Shown: piece after piece, positions 7,237 to 14,601 of the stretch
Layout: each line of letters starts with the position of its first letter
Position numbering within the stretch: position 1 is the stretch's first letter
Assembly (NCBI GenBank): GCA_028718065.1
Contig: JAQUMP010000005.1
Location: 1-22,209 of the forward strand
Direction: 5' to 3'
DNA length: 22,209 nt
Origin: Chitinivibrionales bacterium
GTDB lineage: Bacteria; Fibrobacterota; Chitinivibrionia; Chitinivibrionales; FEN-1185
The notes under the pieces: generated by a model
What the model was told of the DNA's origin: nothing
Databases searched by the model: none
What the model saw: only the letters and a program-made list of their open reading frames with translations
Translations under genes and position numbers: made by a program

Positions 7237-7866
7237 TTAAAGTAAAATCCTAATCCCCGCATGAATAGTCGTCGTGCTCATGTCCCGCAGGAAAACATTC
7301 ACGTTCCCGCTGCCCTTGGAAGTTTGGGCCCAGATATAACCCAAACCAAGAAACAGGGCCGCGCGCTCGCCCACATTATATTGCGCGTCGGCGATAAGTT
7401 TTACGATTAAACCTTGATAATACCCGTTCGAAGAGTCGCTTTTTAACGTCTGGCTGGAAGAGGAAGAATCGTAATTCTCTTTTGTAAAAACCATGGGATT
7501 ATAGCCGATGGCGGCGGTAACAACCGGATGCACCAAAAGCACCGGCAAAGGATCCACCATCGCAAATGCGCAAACGGGAAACATGAGGTGTGATTCGTTT
7601 TTTAAAACACGGTATTGATTAGAGCCCGGGCTTATGGGCGATGTCTGGGAGCTGGTATTCCAGAGAAAATCGGCCGAAAGCCCCAGTCCGACGATGCGGT
7701 CGACCAGAATGCCGTACTGCGCGGAAAGGTCCCACGCCGGACGCCCGCCGCAATCCGCGGGCCAGCCAGGTCCGATCTGCACGCCGATGAGCCTCTCGGC
7801 GCTGCTGTTTCCTGCAAAAAAAATGCTCATAAGGAGCAAAGTTAAAAGAAGATAAATGTGTTTCAT
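7237..7866 (-). CDS. Outer-membrane beta-barrel-like protein
   Basis: I start this at ATG 7866, because AGAGGT lies just upstream and the product then opens with a clean signal peptide (MKHIYLLLTLLLMSIFFAGN then SSAE, cleavage near residue 24). A longer frame reaches 7902 but would put 12 residues in front of the signal. The 209-residue protein has amphipathic, Gly- and aromatic-containing strands (VGERAALFLGLGYIWAQTSK; TIHAGIRILL at the end), typical of small outer-membrane barrels. No named family is recognised. It is divergent from the lipoprotein gene at 7981, with 114 bp of AT-rich shared promoter region between them. Confidence 0.68.
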   Translation of the reverse strand: MKHIYLLLTLLLMSIFFAGNSSAERLIGVQIGPGWPADCGGRPAWDLSAQYGILVDRIVGLGLSADFLWNTSSQTSPISPGSNQYRVLKNESHLMFPVCAFAMVDPLPVLLVHPVVTAAIGYNPMVFTKENYDSSSSSQTLKSDSSNGYYQGLIVKLIADAQYNVGERAALFLGLGYIWAQTSKGSGNVNVFLRDMSTTTIHAGIRILL

Positions 7867-7980
7867 ATTACCTCTTTTTCCAAGAAAGTTGAATTGAAGC
7901 ATATAATCTATAATAAAAATAGTAGTTTATACGTAGTAACATTGTATTTTTTTAACCAAGGCCGTGCGCCAATAAAAATT

Positions 7981-8718
7981 ATGCTTAAATATACGTTTTT
8001 TGGTTTATCCGTTTTAGCGGCCCTTTTCTGCGGGTGTTACACGCAATTCGGCACGCTTGACGACACAATACCGCGCACGCCCGGCGACAGTGTGGCTGCA
8101 ATTAACGCCGCGAGCAATCCTTCGCCGGTCTATGAAAATCCCGAACATGAGCGCTGTTATTGGACTACCGATTGGCTTGGACAACCGGAATTACGCTGCT
8201 ATACGAGTTATTATTCCGACGATTGGGACTCTTTTTATAATCATCCCTGGTGGTACGGCCCGCAGGGCTTCGGCGGCCACTGTCGCAATTGCGGGAATAA
8301 TTACCCGGGCTCATATAATTATTCGCGCTATTCCCATCCTTCCGAGTTGCAACCGCGGGCCGACACCATGACCCAGATCCGGCGCGCCCGCGGCGGCGTT
8401 TATCCGGAACTGCACCCCATGCTTTCGGGCGGCGGCAGCGCCCCCGCCTCCGGCGGAGCGGCCGCGGCTAAAGCAACGGCCGCATCTTCGTCGCCGTCGC
8501 CCGCCAATGTCCAGGTGCGGCGCGCGCGCACACCCGATTTTGCTCCCGCGCCGTCAAGCCCGCCGCCGCAAGACGCGCCCCTGCCTAAAGCCGCCGAATC
8601 GCCCGCGCCGCAAGCCCCGGAAGCCGCGCCGCCCGCGCCCGTGTATAGTCCCGCAAGTCAAGATACCGGTTCCGCACCCGCGCCCGTTCAGATCCGGCGC
8701 AGCCCACGGAGCAGGTAA
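7981..8718 (+). CDS. Proline/alanine-rich lipoprotein with repeated QIRRAR motifs
   Basis: The open frame extends upstream to 7858, but ATG 7981 gives a proper signal, MLKYTFFGLSVLAALFCGC, with Cys19 after Gly as a probable lipidation site (an imperfect lipobox). The 245-residue protein has a Tyr/Trp/Gly-rich middle (residues 60-120, with CRNCGN at 101-106) and a Pro/Ala/Ser-rich low-complexity C-terminal half. A short basic motif recurs three times: TQIRRAR (131-137), VQVRRAR (177-183) and VQIRRSPRSR at the end (236-245). The basic motif and Pro-rich linker could contact peptidoglycan or a partner protein; this is inference. The stop is immediately followed by the ATG of the barrel protein at 8719, so the two are likely co-expressed. 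GC-rich codons dominate the C-terminal half. Confidence 0.65.
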   Translation: MLKYTFFGLSVLAALFCGCYTQFGTLDDTIPRTPGDSVAAINAASNPSPVYENPEHERCYWTTDWLGQPELRCYTSYYSDDWDSFYNHPWWYGPQGFGGHCRNCGNNYPGSYNYSRYSHPSELQPRADTMTQIRRARGGVYPELHPMLSGGGSAPASGGAAAAKATAASSSPSPANVQVRRARTPDFAPAPSSPPPQDAPLPKAAESPAPQAPEAAPPAPVYSPASQDTGSAPAPVQIRRSPRSR

Positions 8719-10011
8719 ATGGGCGTCTATAAAAACTTCTTTCGATCGATTTGCTTTTTGGTTTTGGCGGCGCTGGGTGTTACAATTTGTAAAGCCAACA
8801 CGATCGAGATCCAAAGCCCGCTCATTCAAAACGTGGGCGCGGGGGCGCGCGCCTTTGCCATGGCCAATAATTACGTGGCGCTTGCCAACGATGTTTCGGC
8901 CACCTATTATAATCCGGCCGGGCTGGCCTTTACTCCGGTGCGCGAGCTGCAATTTTCTTTGGCGCTGCTTAAGCAGGCCGCCACGACCACCTTTGTGGAT
9001 TCACCCACGAGCGTGGTGCGCCAGCGGGTGGCGGTGGGCAATACCGGCTACCTGTTTTCCATTCCCACCACGCGCGGGGGCCTTACGCTGGCGTTTACTT
9101 ATCAGAATCCGGTCCTCTTCGACGACAATAGTGCCTTTGCCGACACCTATACCGACATTAAAAACCGCTCCGTTACCACGTCCTACGATTATTACTCCTA
9201 TGGCGGACTTTCGCTTTGGAGCGGCGCGTTCGGCATTCAGCTTGCGCCGGGGTTCGGCGTCGGGCTTACGGCTTCGCTTGTTACCGGCTCGCAATTTACG
9301 CATATCGCCCTGGACGAAGATACGCTGAATGCGCCCGTGAATCCGGCTAATACTATTAATAATCACTACCGCACCACGATCCAGGACCGCTATCTGGGTT
9401 TTGAATTGCGGGGAGGATTTTTATATAAAATCGCGGAACGTTTGAACGTGGGCGGCCGTTTTGTCGTACCGCACAAAATTTCGTTTACGGAAACGACCGA
9501 CGAAACCTATCCGCTTTTGCCGCCCTCCGCGGCCGTATCGTTTAAGAACGACGGCACGCTCGAATCGTCGCTGAATGCGGCCATAGGAATCTCGACGGTA
9601 CTGCCCTATGCGGTCGTGGATGCCGAAATTTCCGCCCGTGCGCCGCAACCCCAGGCCTCGCTGAGCAGCGACGCGGCCTTTTGGAAAGAGGGCGCCGGCG
9701 TCGGCCTGGAAATTCCCCTGTTTTTAAAAAAACTGATGCTGCGCACCGGCTATAGCTGGAACGAATTCGATGCGGCGCCCTTTATCGCGCATCGGAGCAG
9801 CGGCGACAACCTTGTTTCGGAAGCCGCCGCGCCTTTAGGCGTCGCGCACAATCCGCAGCAACTATGCGCCGGCATCGCCTTTTTAACGGCGAGCAATATC
9901 GCCTTTGAAGGCTCCTATGGGTTTACATTCTGGGAAATAAGCTCCGGCGACGGCCTCAGCGAAAAACATTCCGCCCAGCGCATTCTGCTTTCCATTTCCA
10001 CCCGCTTTTAA
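8719..10011 (+). CDS. OmpP1/FadL- or PorV-like outer-membrane protein
   Basis: The 430-residue protein has a signal peptide (to about residue 26, VTICKA/N) followed by GAGARAFAMANNYVALANDV and SATYYNPAGLAF, the N-terminal hallmark shared by FadL/OmpP1 transporters and PorV-type outer-membrane proteins. Alternating strands continue throughout, and the C-terminus ends in Phe (ILLSISTRF), the usual barrel-assembly signal. It probably forms a barrel that carries hydrophobic molecules or assists surface secretion; the two families cannot be separated here. It begins directly after the lipoprotein stop codon, and rnhA starts 10 bp after it. Confidence 0.8.
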   Translation: MGVYKNFFRSICFLVLAALGVTICKANTIEIQSPLIQNVGAGARAFAMANNYVALANDVSATYYNPAGLAFTPVRELQFSLALLKQAATTTFVDSPTSVVRQRVAVGNTGYLFSIPTTRGGLTLAFTYQNPVLFDDNSAFADTYTDIKNRSVTTSYDYYSYGGLSLWSGAFGIQLAPGFGVGLTASLVTGSQFTHIALDEDTLNAPVNPANTINNHYRTTIQDRYLGFELRGGFLYKIAERLNVGGRFVVPHKISFTETTDETYPLLPPSAAVSFKNDGTLESSLNAAIGISTVLPYAVVDAEISARAPQPQASLSSDAAFWKEGAGVGLEIPLFLKKLMLRTGYSWNEFDAAPFIAHRSSGDNLVSEAAAPLGVAHNPQQLCAGIAFLTASNIAFEGSYGFTFWEISSGDGLSEKHSAQRILLSISTRF

Positions 10012-10021
10012 CGTTTACGCA

Positions 10022-10477
10022 ATGAAAAACGTATTGCTTTACACCGACGGCGCGTGCAGCGGCAATCCGGGCCCGGGCGGCTGGGGCGCTATTTTGGAGT
10101 TCGGCGCATGCGTAAAGGAGCTCTCCGGCGGTTTTGCGCACACCACCAACAACCGCATGGAACTCATGGCCGTGATTTGCGGACTAAGCTCGCTCAAGGA
10201 ACCCTGCGCGGTCGAGGTGGTTACCGACAGCCGCTACGTGGCCGACGGCCTGAACAAGGGCTGGGCCAAATCGTGGCGGGCGCGCGGCTGGAAAAAGGCC
10301 GACAAAAAACCCGCGCTCAATGTTGATTTGTGGGAAAAGCTGCTGGCGCTGTGCGAAACGCACGCGGTACGCTGCACCTGGATCCGCGGCCACAACGAGC
10401 ATCCCCAGAACGAGCGCTGCGACGAGCTGGCCGTTGCCGCCGCGCACCGGCCGCATTTGCCGGCGGATTGCCGCTGA
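10022..10477 (+). CDS. rnhA: Ribonuclease HI
   Basis: The 151-residue protein aligns with E. coli RNase HI: YTDGACSGNPGPGGWGAIL at the start, with catalytic Asp9, Glu47, Asp69 and Asp134 and the flexible-loop His124, essentially the E. coli numbering (10, 48, 70, 134, 124). The basic handle region WAKSWRARGWKKADKKP (81-97) is present. It cleaves RNA in RNA:DNA hybrids, removing R-loops and Okazaki primers. It lies 10 bp after the barrel gene on the same strand and has no clear Shine-Dalgarno. Its end converges on the PIN toxin gene, 12 bp away. Confidence 0.95.
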   Translation: MKNVLLYTDGACSGNPGPGGWGAILEFGACVKELSGGFAHTTNNRMELMAVICGLSSLKEPCAVEVVTDSRYVADGLNKGWAKSWRARGWKKADKKPALNVDLWEKLLALCETHAVRCTWIRGHNEHPQNERCDELAVAAAHRPHLPADCR

Positions 10478-10489
10478 AAACATGTTGGA

Positions 10490-10912
10490 TTACTGCGGAC
10501 CGGAGATTTGCAGGGCGAGATATTCTTTGGCATTACAAATGATAATGCCGGATTTTTTATAATCGTCTTTATTTCGGGTTACGAGATATTCAATGTTTTC
10601 TTCTAATGCCGAATAATATTGGATTGCATCTTCAAAATCCTTAAATCCCGACGATAAGGCCAATTCAATTGTTTTTTCGTTTATGGTGAGAACGCGTACC
10701 AGGGCTTTTAACCGTACTAAAACGTGCAAGGCAAATTTGGCCGATTCCTGTTTTCTGAGGATATAAAATAAATTCGCAAAAATGAGCGGAGAAACATACG
10801 CTTTGATTTTATTTTCTTCTACCAGGGTAAATAACCGTACGGCATCGGAATAATATTCACGTTCTTGAATAAGGTCCAAAATTATATCCGAATCAATAAA
10901 TACTTTGTCCAT
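10490..10912 (-). CDS. PIN-domain toxin (PIN_3/VapC-like)
   Basis: The 140-residue protein has the PIN ribonuclease pattern: FIDSDIILDLI (5-15) with the first acidic residues, SPLIFANLFYILRK (41-54), DFEDAIQYYSA (92-102) with the central acidic cluster, and VTRNKDDY (111-118) with the last catalytic Asp. Such toxins cut RNA when freed from their antitoxin. Its ATG overlaps the antitoxin stop by one base, giving the usual antitoxin-then-toxin order and coupled translation. Confidence 0.85.
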   Translation of the reverse strand: MDKVFIDSDIILDLIQEREYYSDAVRLFTLVEENKIKAYVSPLIFANLFYILRKQESAKFALHVLVRLKALVRVLTINEKTIELALSSGFKDFEDAIQYYSALEENIEYLVTRNKDDYKKSGIIICNAKEYLALQISGPQ

Positions 10913-11166
10913 TATTGGTATTTTTCGATTAAATATTCCGTATAATCTTTTTTAGAATTTAGGCCCTTGCCCTTTTTTGCGATACCGGCCAATCCGGAAA
11001 CAATCGGCGTTAATTTGCTGAAAGTATCTTTGGTTTGATTTTTTGTTAAGGAATTAAAATAATTTTCCACTAATTTTGACAAACTGGAACCCCGGTGCAG
11101 GTGCGTATATCGTTTGGCCCTGCCGATGGCATGGGCGTTTAATTTTAAGGTCAATTTTGTGTCCAT
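10912..11166 (-). CDS. DUF6364-type antitoxin (ribbon-helix-helix-like)
   Basis: The 84-residue protein, MDTKLTLKLNAHAIGRAKRY with GSSLSKLVENYF after it, looks like the short antitoxins of the DUF6364 family: a beta-strand then helix-turn-helix-like RHH fold at the N-terminus for operator binding, and a basic C-terminal tail to neutralise the toxin. A strong GGAGG (complement of 11174-11178) lies seven bases before the ATG, so it should be translated more efficiently than the toxin. The upstream DNA has a twin ATACGTAT palindrome suited to autoregulation. Confidence 0.78.
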   Translation of the reverse strand: MDTKLTLKLNAHAIGRAKRYTHLHRGSSLSKLVENYFNSLTKNQTKDTFSKLTPIVSGLAGIAKKGKGLNSKKDYTEYLIEKYQ

Positions 11167-11180
11167 GGCTTTGCCTCCTT

Positions 11181-11211
11181 ATACGTATAATATACTATAT
11201 TTAATACGTAT
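11181..11211 (-). promoter_or_regulatory. Twin-palindrome operator candidate of the toxin-antitoxin operon
   Basis: Two copies of the self-complementary octamer ATACGTAT (11181-11188 and 11204-11211) start 23 bp apart, about two helical turns. The bases between them (AATATAC/TATATTTA) extend the inverted symmetry and contain TATA-type -10 candidates for the minus-strand promoter. The element ends just upstream of the antitoxin ribosome site. Operators of this form are typical for autorepressing RHH antitoxins; binding is inferred. Confidence 0.6.
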
Positions 11212-11324
11212 ATTCAATCCCCGGATTGTTTCGCCGAAATAATAGCCGGACCAAGCGCCGGACAATTATATTTTTCTGCCTATTTTAGAAACAAGGCCGT
11301 GGTTTTTTATTGTTAAAGGCTTAT

Positions 11325-12101
11325 ATGCGCTTGAGTGCGATTTGGGTTTTAATCTGCTTTTTCGCCACGCTCGTTTTCGGGCTCCAGGTGGCCGACAGCG
11401 TTTCCTACGATGCGCTGGCGCTTACGTGCCCGCGCAAAACCGAGTGGGTGCAATGTTCACTGAGCATGGACTGCCGCGCCCTGTCCGTAGCGGAGTATTA
11501 TGACTTTGCCGATAGCTGCAAAAAAATCTACCTGGAAATAAACTGGCCCTATTTCATAAAACTCCCCAAACTGCTGCAAGGGCCCGCTTATGATTCCTCG
11601 ACGGCAACGCTCACGCTCACGGACAATACCGGCGCGGTCTGGACCAAGGATTACGTTTTTTATAATGTCGGCTTTACCCTGCCGGATTCCATTATCCGGC
11701 AATGGCAGGGCTCCGTGGAATTCCAAAATTTGTCCAGCCTGCCGCCCAAGTACAATGTCGCCATTAAAATTCTCGACGAGCGCGACGGCAAAGACATAAC
11801 CTCCTCCAGCAAAATCAACATTTACGCCCCTCGCGCCGCCACCGGCGACCATTCCAAAAGAAATGCCATTAAGGGCTGCCGGCAACTTTTGGGCAACAGG
11901 CTTTTTGGGATATTGACAAAGGATATAAGCGAAAGCCTGCGCAGCGCTTATTCTCCGGGGGTTTACAAAATCGATATTTTTAACGACGGCTATTTTCCGC
12001 TCCGCAAAGACCTGATGATTAACCGCAATCAGTCGTTTTTATTACGGCTAAAAAAAATACCCAATCCTCATCACCCCGGCAAAACGTTGACCGATCGTTA
12101 G
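11325..12101 (+). CDS. Exported protein of unknown function
   Basis: ATG 11325 is preferred over an in-frame TTG at 11310 because AAAGG lies seven bases upstream of the ATG and the product then begins with a clean signal peptide (MRLSAIWVLICFFATLVFGL, cleavage near VADS). The mature part of the 258-residue protein has beta-rich segments (STATLTLTDNTGAVWTKDYV; KYNVAIKILDERDGKDI) and a second part, GVYKIDIFNDGYFPLRKDL, resembling a carboxypeptidase-regulatory or PEGA-like surface domain. No family is recognised with confidence. It ends 11 bp before the YaiI-family start, on the same strand. Confidence 0.65.
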   Translation: MRLSAIWVLICFFATLVFGLQVADSVSYDALALTCPRKTEWVQCSLSMDCRALSVAEYYDFADSCKKIYLEINWPYFIKLPKLLQGPAYDSSTATLTLTDNTGAVWTKDYVFYNVGFTLPDSIIRQWQGSVEFQNLSSLPPKYNVAIKILDERDGKDITSSSKINIYAPRAATGDHSKRNAIKGCRQLLGNRLFGILTKDISESLRSAYSPGVYKIDIFNDGYFPLRKDLMINRNQSFLLRLKKIPNPHHPGKTLTDR

Positions 12102-12112
12102 GAAATGCCCGC

Positions 12113-12571
12113 GTGCCGCACATTTATATTGATGCCGACGCCTGCCCGGTAAAACAGGAAACCTACCAGGTGGCCGAGCGTTACGGCCTGCCGGTCACCC
12201 TTGTGGCCAATTCCTGGATGCGCATCCCGGACAAAGATTGGCTCAAGCTTTTTGTGGTGGGGAATAACCCCGACGCCGCGGACGATTGGATCGTTGAAAA
12301 TGTCAAGGAAGACGATATCGTGATTTCCGGGGACATTCTACTGGCGGACCGCTGCCTTAAAAAAGGGGCTCTGGTGCTCGGCACCACCGGCAGGGAATTT
12401 ACCGCGGCGGCCATCGGCGATGCCGTGGCGACCAGGGAACTGCTGGCGGAGCTGCGCGCCGCCGGAAACATTACGGGCGGGCCGGCGAGCTTTCAAAAAA
12501 AAGACCGTTCACGATTTTTGCAGACCTTCGACCAAATGATCCAGCGAATCCGGCGCAAAACAACCTGTTAG
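12113..12571 (+). CDS. YaiI/YqxD-family protein (UPF0178, DUF188)
   Basis: The 152-residue protein matches the UPF0178 family: IYIDADACPVKQETYQVAER at the N-terminus, VGNNPDAADDWIVENVKEDD, ISGDILLADRCLKKGALVLG and GPASFQKKDRSRFLQTFDQM at the end. This family has a PIN/NYN-like fold with conserved acidic residues (D7, D9, D55, D58, D74 region), suggesting a nuclease, but its substrate is unknown. The start is GTG 12113, preceded by AGGAAA (12100-12105) that overlaps the stop of the upstream gene, so the two are probably co-transcribed. Confidence 0.88.
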   Translation: MPHIYIDADACPVKQETYQVAERYGLPVTLVANSWMRIPDKDWLKLFVVGNNPDAADDWIVENVKEDDIVISGDILLADRCLKKGALVLGTTGREFTAAAIGDAVATRELLAELRAAGNITGGPASFQKKDRSRFLQTFDQMIQRIRRKTTC

Positions 12572-12706
12572 TACGACTCTAATCTCCGACCCTTGTTTCA
12601 AAAAATCCCTGTGAAAAGAACCGTTTAAAAGTTTCGGTTTTGATTGACATGGCAAGATTTAAATTTAAAATCAGGCAAAAGACTAACCCTTCATGCGAGG
12701 TAATGG

Positions 12707-13642
12707 ATGGCCGGAAAAGAACTAATCAGTTTCAATGGAATTCAGAGTCGTATTTATTCAATCAGAGGCCAGCAAGTGATGATTGATAGCGATCTGGCTG
12801 TGTTATACCGAATAGAAGCAAAAGTTCTCAATCAGGCGGTAAAGCGAAACCTCGAAAGATTTCCGGCGGAATTTATGTTTCAGCTGACAGCGAAGGAGCA
12901 TGATTCTCTAAGGTCACAAATTGTGACCTTAGAGAAGGCCAAATCTTTAAGGTCACAATTTGTGACCTTAGATAATGGACGCGGTCAGCATCGTAAATAT
13001 CTTCCATACGCATTCACCGAACAAGGCGTTGCCATGCTTTCTGCTGTTCTAAGAAGCGAAACGGCCGTCAAGGTAAGCTTAAAAATCATGCGGGCCTTTG
13101 TCGCCATGCGCAAATTTATTGCTACGAACGCTCAAATTTTTCACCGACTTGATACGGTGGAAAAGAAGCAAATCGAATACAAGGCTGATGCCGATACTAA
13201 ATTTAATAAAATCTTTATGGCCATAGAAGCAAAAGAAATTGTCCCCAAACAGGGCATTTTTTATAACGGCCAGATTTTTGATGCCTACCGGTTTGTCTCC
13301 GATCTTTTCCGGTCGGCAAAGGAATCAATAATCATCATCGACAATTATATCGACGACACGGTCCTTACCCACCTTACCAAACGGCATGACAATGTAAAAG
13401 TCACTATTCTGACAAAGTCAATCTCCAAACATCTTGGGCTTGATATAAAGAAGTTCAACGAACAATATCCGGCGATTGAGATTAAAGAATTCAACAATGC
13501 CCATGATCGTTTTATCGTGATTGATAAAATCACCGTGTATCATTTCGGGGCTTCGCTCAAAGACCTGGGGAAAAAATGGTTTGCGTTCTCGAAGATGGAT
13601 ATAGGCGCAATGGAGATGCTGGGCCGATTGGATATGGATTAA
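12707..13642 (+). CDS. ORF6N-domain DNA-binding protein with PLD-like C-terminal domain
   Basis: The 311-residue protein has an N-terminal ORF6N domain (about 5-130; RIYSIRGQQVMIDSDLAVLY, YLPYAFTEQGVAMLSAVL), a charged helical linker (about 140-175), and a C-terminal domain with IIIIDNYIDDTVLTHL (about 205-220) and HDRFIVID (266-273). The latter fits the H-x-K/R-x4-D signature of phospholipase-D-type nucleases with Arg instead of Lys, and ends with HFGASLKDLGKKWFAFSK, as in other ORF6N proteins. ORF6N modules occur in phage and mobile-element regulators. GAGG six bases upstream supports ATG 12707. A 13-residue duplication (SLRSQ[IF]VTL[ED]) in residues about 66-91 is caused by tandem palindromes. 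A truncated paralogue lies at 4997-5458. Confidence 0.82.
   Translation: MAGKELISFNGIQSRIYSIRGQQVMIDSDLAVLYRIEAKVLNQAVKRNLERFPAEFMFQLTAKEHDSLRSQIVTLEKAKSLRSQFVTLDNGRGQHRKYLPYAFTEQGVAMLSAVLRSETAVKVSLKIMRAFVAMRKFIATNAQIFHRLDTVEKKQIEYKADADTKFNKIFMAIEAKEIVPKQGIFYNGQIFDAYRFVSDLFRSAKESIIIIDNYIDDTVLTHLTKRHDNVKVTILTKSISKHLGLDIKKFNEQYPAIEIKEFNNAHDRFIVIDKITVYHFGASLKDLGKKWFAFSKMDIGAMEMLGRLDMD
12904..12936. repeat. 33-nt palindrome inside ORF6N gene, copy 2a
   Basis: Arms TTCTCTAAGGTCACAA and TTGTGACCTTAGAGAA are perfect 16-base reverse complements around one central A. It encodes SLRSQIVTLE. It shares the core GTCACAA-N-TTGTGAC with copy 1 at 5196-5224, but the outer arms differ and remain self-complementary. 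Confidence 0.9.
12948..12970. repeat. 23-nt palindrome inside ORF6N gene, copy 2b
   Basis: Arms TAAGGTCACAA and TTGTGACCTTA are perfect 11-base reverse complements around a central T. It lies 39 bp (13 codons) after copy 2a and encodes the repeated peptide SLRSQFVTLD. With copy 2a it forms a tandem in-frame duplication absent from the paralogue at 4997. Confidence 0.88.
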
Positions 13643-13697
13643 TGACGGAGCGGTGGGGAAGACGATAATCTAATATTAAACCTCCCGGAATTTTGGG

Positions 13698-13880
13698 ATG
13701 AAAAATAAAACGATTATAATTTTTGCATTGCTATTATTGACTATGCTCTTTGCAGGATGCGAGAAAAACTCGCCGCCTGAACCGTGTCCGCTTTGCATGG
13801 ATCTGGCATTTAAGATATTTATGGTCGATTCGACGGGAAATAAATTGAGCGGCTTCACGGTTAAATTTATTGATGCATAA
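13698..13880 (+). CDS. Small lipoprotein, 60 residues
   Basis: The product MKNKTIIIFALLLLTMLFAG-C has a canonical lipobox (LFAGC) with Cys21 as the lipidation site, followed by EKNSPPEPCPLCMDLAFKIF and a short beta-like tail. The CPLC motif suggests a disulphide or metal-binding pair. It may be a truncated lipoprotein: the stop at 13878-13880 lies directly at the junction with the XRE remnant, and the frame continues into that remnant. Only a weak GGAA precedes the ATG. Confidence 0.55.
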   Translation: MKNKTIIIFALLLLTMLFAGCEKNSPPEPCPLCMDLAFKIFMVDSTGNKLSGFTVKFIDA

Positions 13881-13931
13881 CAAACCATACAATTTCTTCC
13901 AAAAATCCTGCGGGAGGCCCCGCTTTCTCTA
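13881..13931 (+). pseudogene. Second XRE/ImmA N-terminal remnant
   Basis: Reading from 13881 in the frame of the preceding lipoprotein gives QTIQFLPKILREAPLSL then a stop. This parallels QTVQFVPKVLQWARER of the remnant at 4817-4912, with 27 of the first 31 bases identical (13881-13911). There is no start codon of its own. The GGAGG inside it (13913-13917) may now serve the LUD gene at 13931. Confidence 0.45.
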
Positions 13932-14557
13932 TGACGCCACTACAAAAGTATAATGCCTTATTGGCTCAGAAGGTAATTAAGGAATTAAGCAATCGCAATA
14001 TGCAAGGGTTTTACTATGAAACAAAAGAGGAGGCGTTAAAAAAAGCCCTTGAGATCGTACCGAAAGGCAGTGTAGTTTCGTGGGGAGGTTCATCAACGCT
14101 CTTAGAGATCGGCTTATTAGATTCCTTGAAAAATGGCGAGTATACTGTGTTAGACCCCAATGCCCCGCACGGCGGCGCCGAAAAAGCAAAAATAGCCCAT
14201 CAGGCCTTAAATTCCGATTATTATTTGATGAGCGCGAATGCCATTTCGGCTTCCGGAGAGCTGGTGAATGTCGACGGCATCGGCAATAGAACGGCCGCGC
14301 TTATTTTTGGGCCTAAAAATGTAATCGTAATTGCCGGAATAAATAAGGTCGAACAAAATCTGGATTGCGCAATCCTCCGGGCAAAAACCAAAGCCGCCTC
14401 GCTTGTCACGCTTCGCTATAGTCAAGGTGAGATATCTTCTTTTGAGGATCTTTTAAATAAGGCACAGCTCAGCGGGAGTCAGCTTGTAATTACCACGATG
14501 TCTACCTTTAAAGACAGAATCAAAGTGATCCTCATTGGAGAATGCCTGGGGTTTTAA
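13931..14557 (+). CDS. LUD-domain protein (LutC/YkgG-like)
   Basis: The 208-residue protein has the LUD-domain signatures WGGSSTLLEIGL (51-62), NAISASGELVNVDGIGNR (103-120) and FGPKNVIVIAGINK (126-139), and ends with RIKVILIGECLGF. LUD proteins act in lactate-utilisation complexes (LutB/LutC), but stand-alone members of this subgroup have no assigned reaction. In many relatives the region after FGPKxVIVxAGxNK carries a cysteine-rich TPC..C..C segment; here residues 155-190 (beginning AASLVTLRYSQGE) lack it. GGAGG 13 bases upstream, inside the XRE remnant, may be the ribosome site. Confidence 0.82.
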   Translation: MTPLQKYNALLAQKVIKELSNRNMQGFYYETKEEALKKALEIVPKGSVVSWGGSSTLLEIGLLDSLKNGEYTVLDPNAPHGGAEKAKIAHQALNSDYYLMSANAISASGELVNVDGIGNRTAALIFGPKNVIVIAGINKVEQNLDCAILRAKTKAASLVTLRYSQGEISSFEDLLNKAQLSGSQLVITTMSTFKDRIKVILIGECLGF

Positions 14558-14601
14558 GGGCTTTTATGGCAGTTTATTGACACATTGCGAAGGTTAAAAA
14601 G

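Noticed and set aside
7858..7980. N-terminal extension of the lipoprotein from GTG 7858
   Set aside because: It would overlap the divergent gene start and bury the lipoprotein signal 41 residues inside; ATG 7981 is more sensible.
8507..9328. 273-codon plus-strand frame spanning the lipoprotein and barrel genes
   Set aside because: Arg/Pro/Trp-rich frame-shift shadow of two well supported genes with signal peptides.
11220..11275. GCCGGAC direct repeats as a tRNA or terminator
   Set aside because: Only two short direct copies; no cloverleaf or hairpin with a T-run.
14558..14601. Possible terminator between the LUD gene and the three-gene cassette
   Set aside because: The 44-bp convergent gap shows no clear stem with a T-run on either strand.
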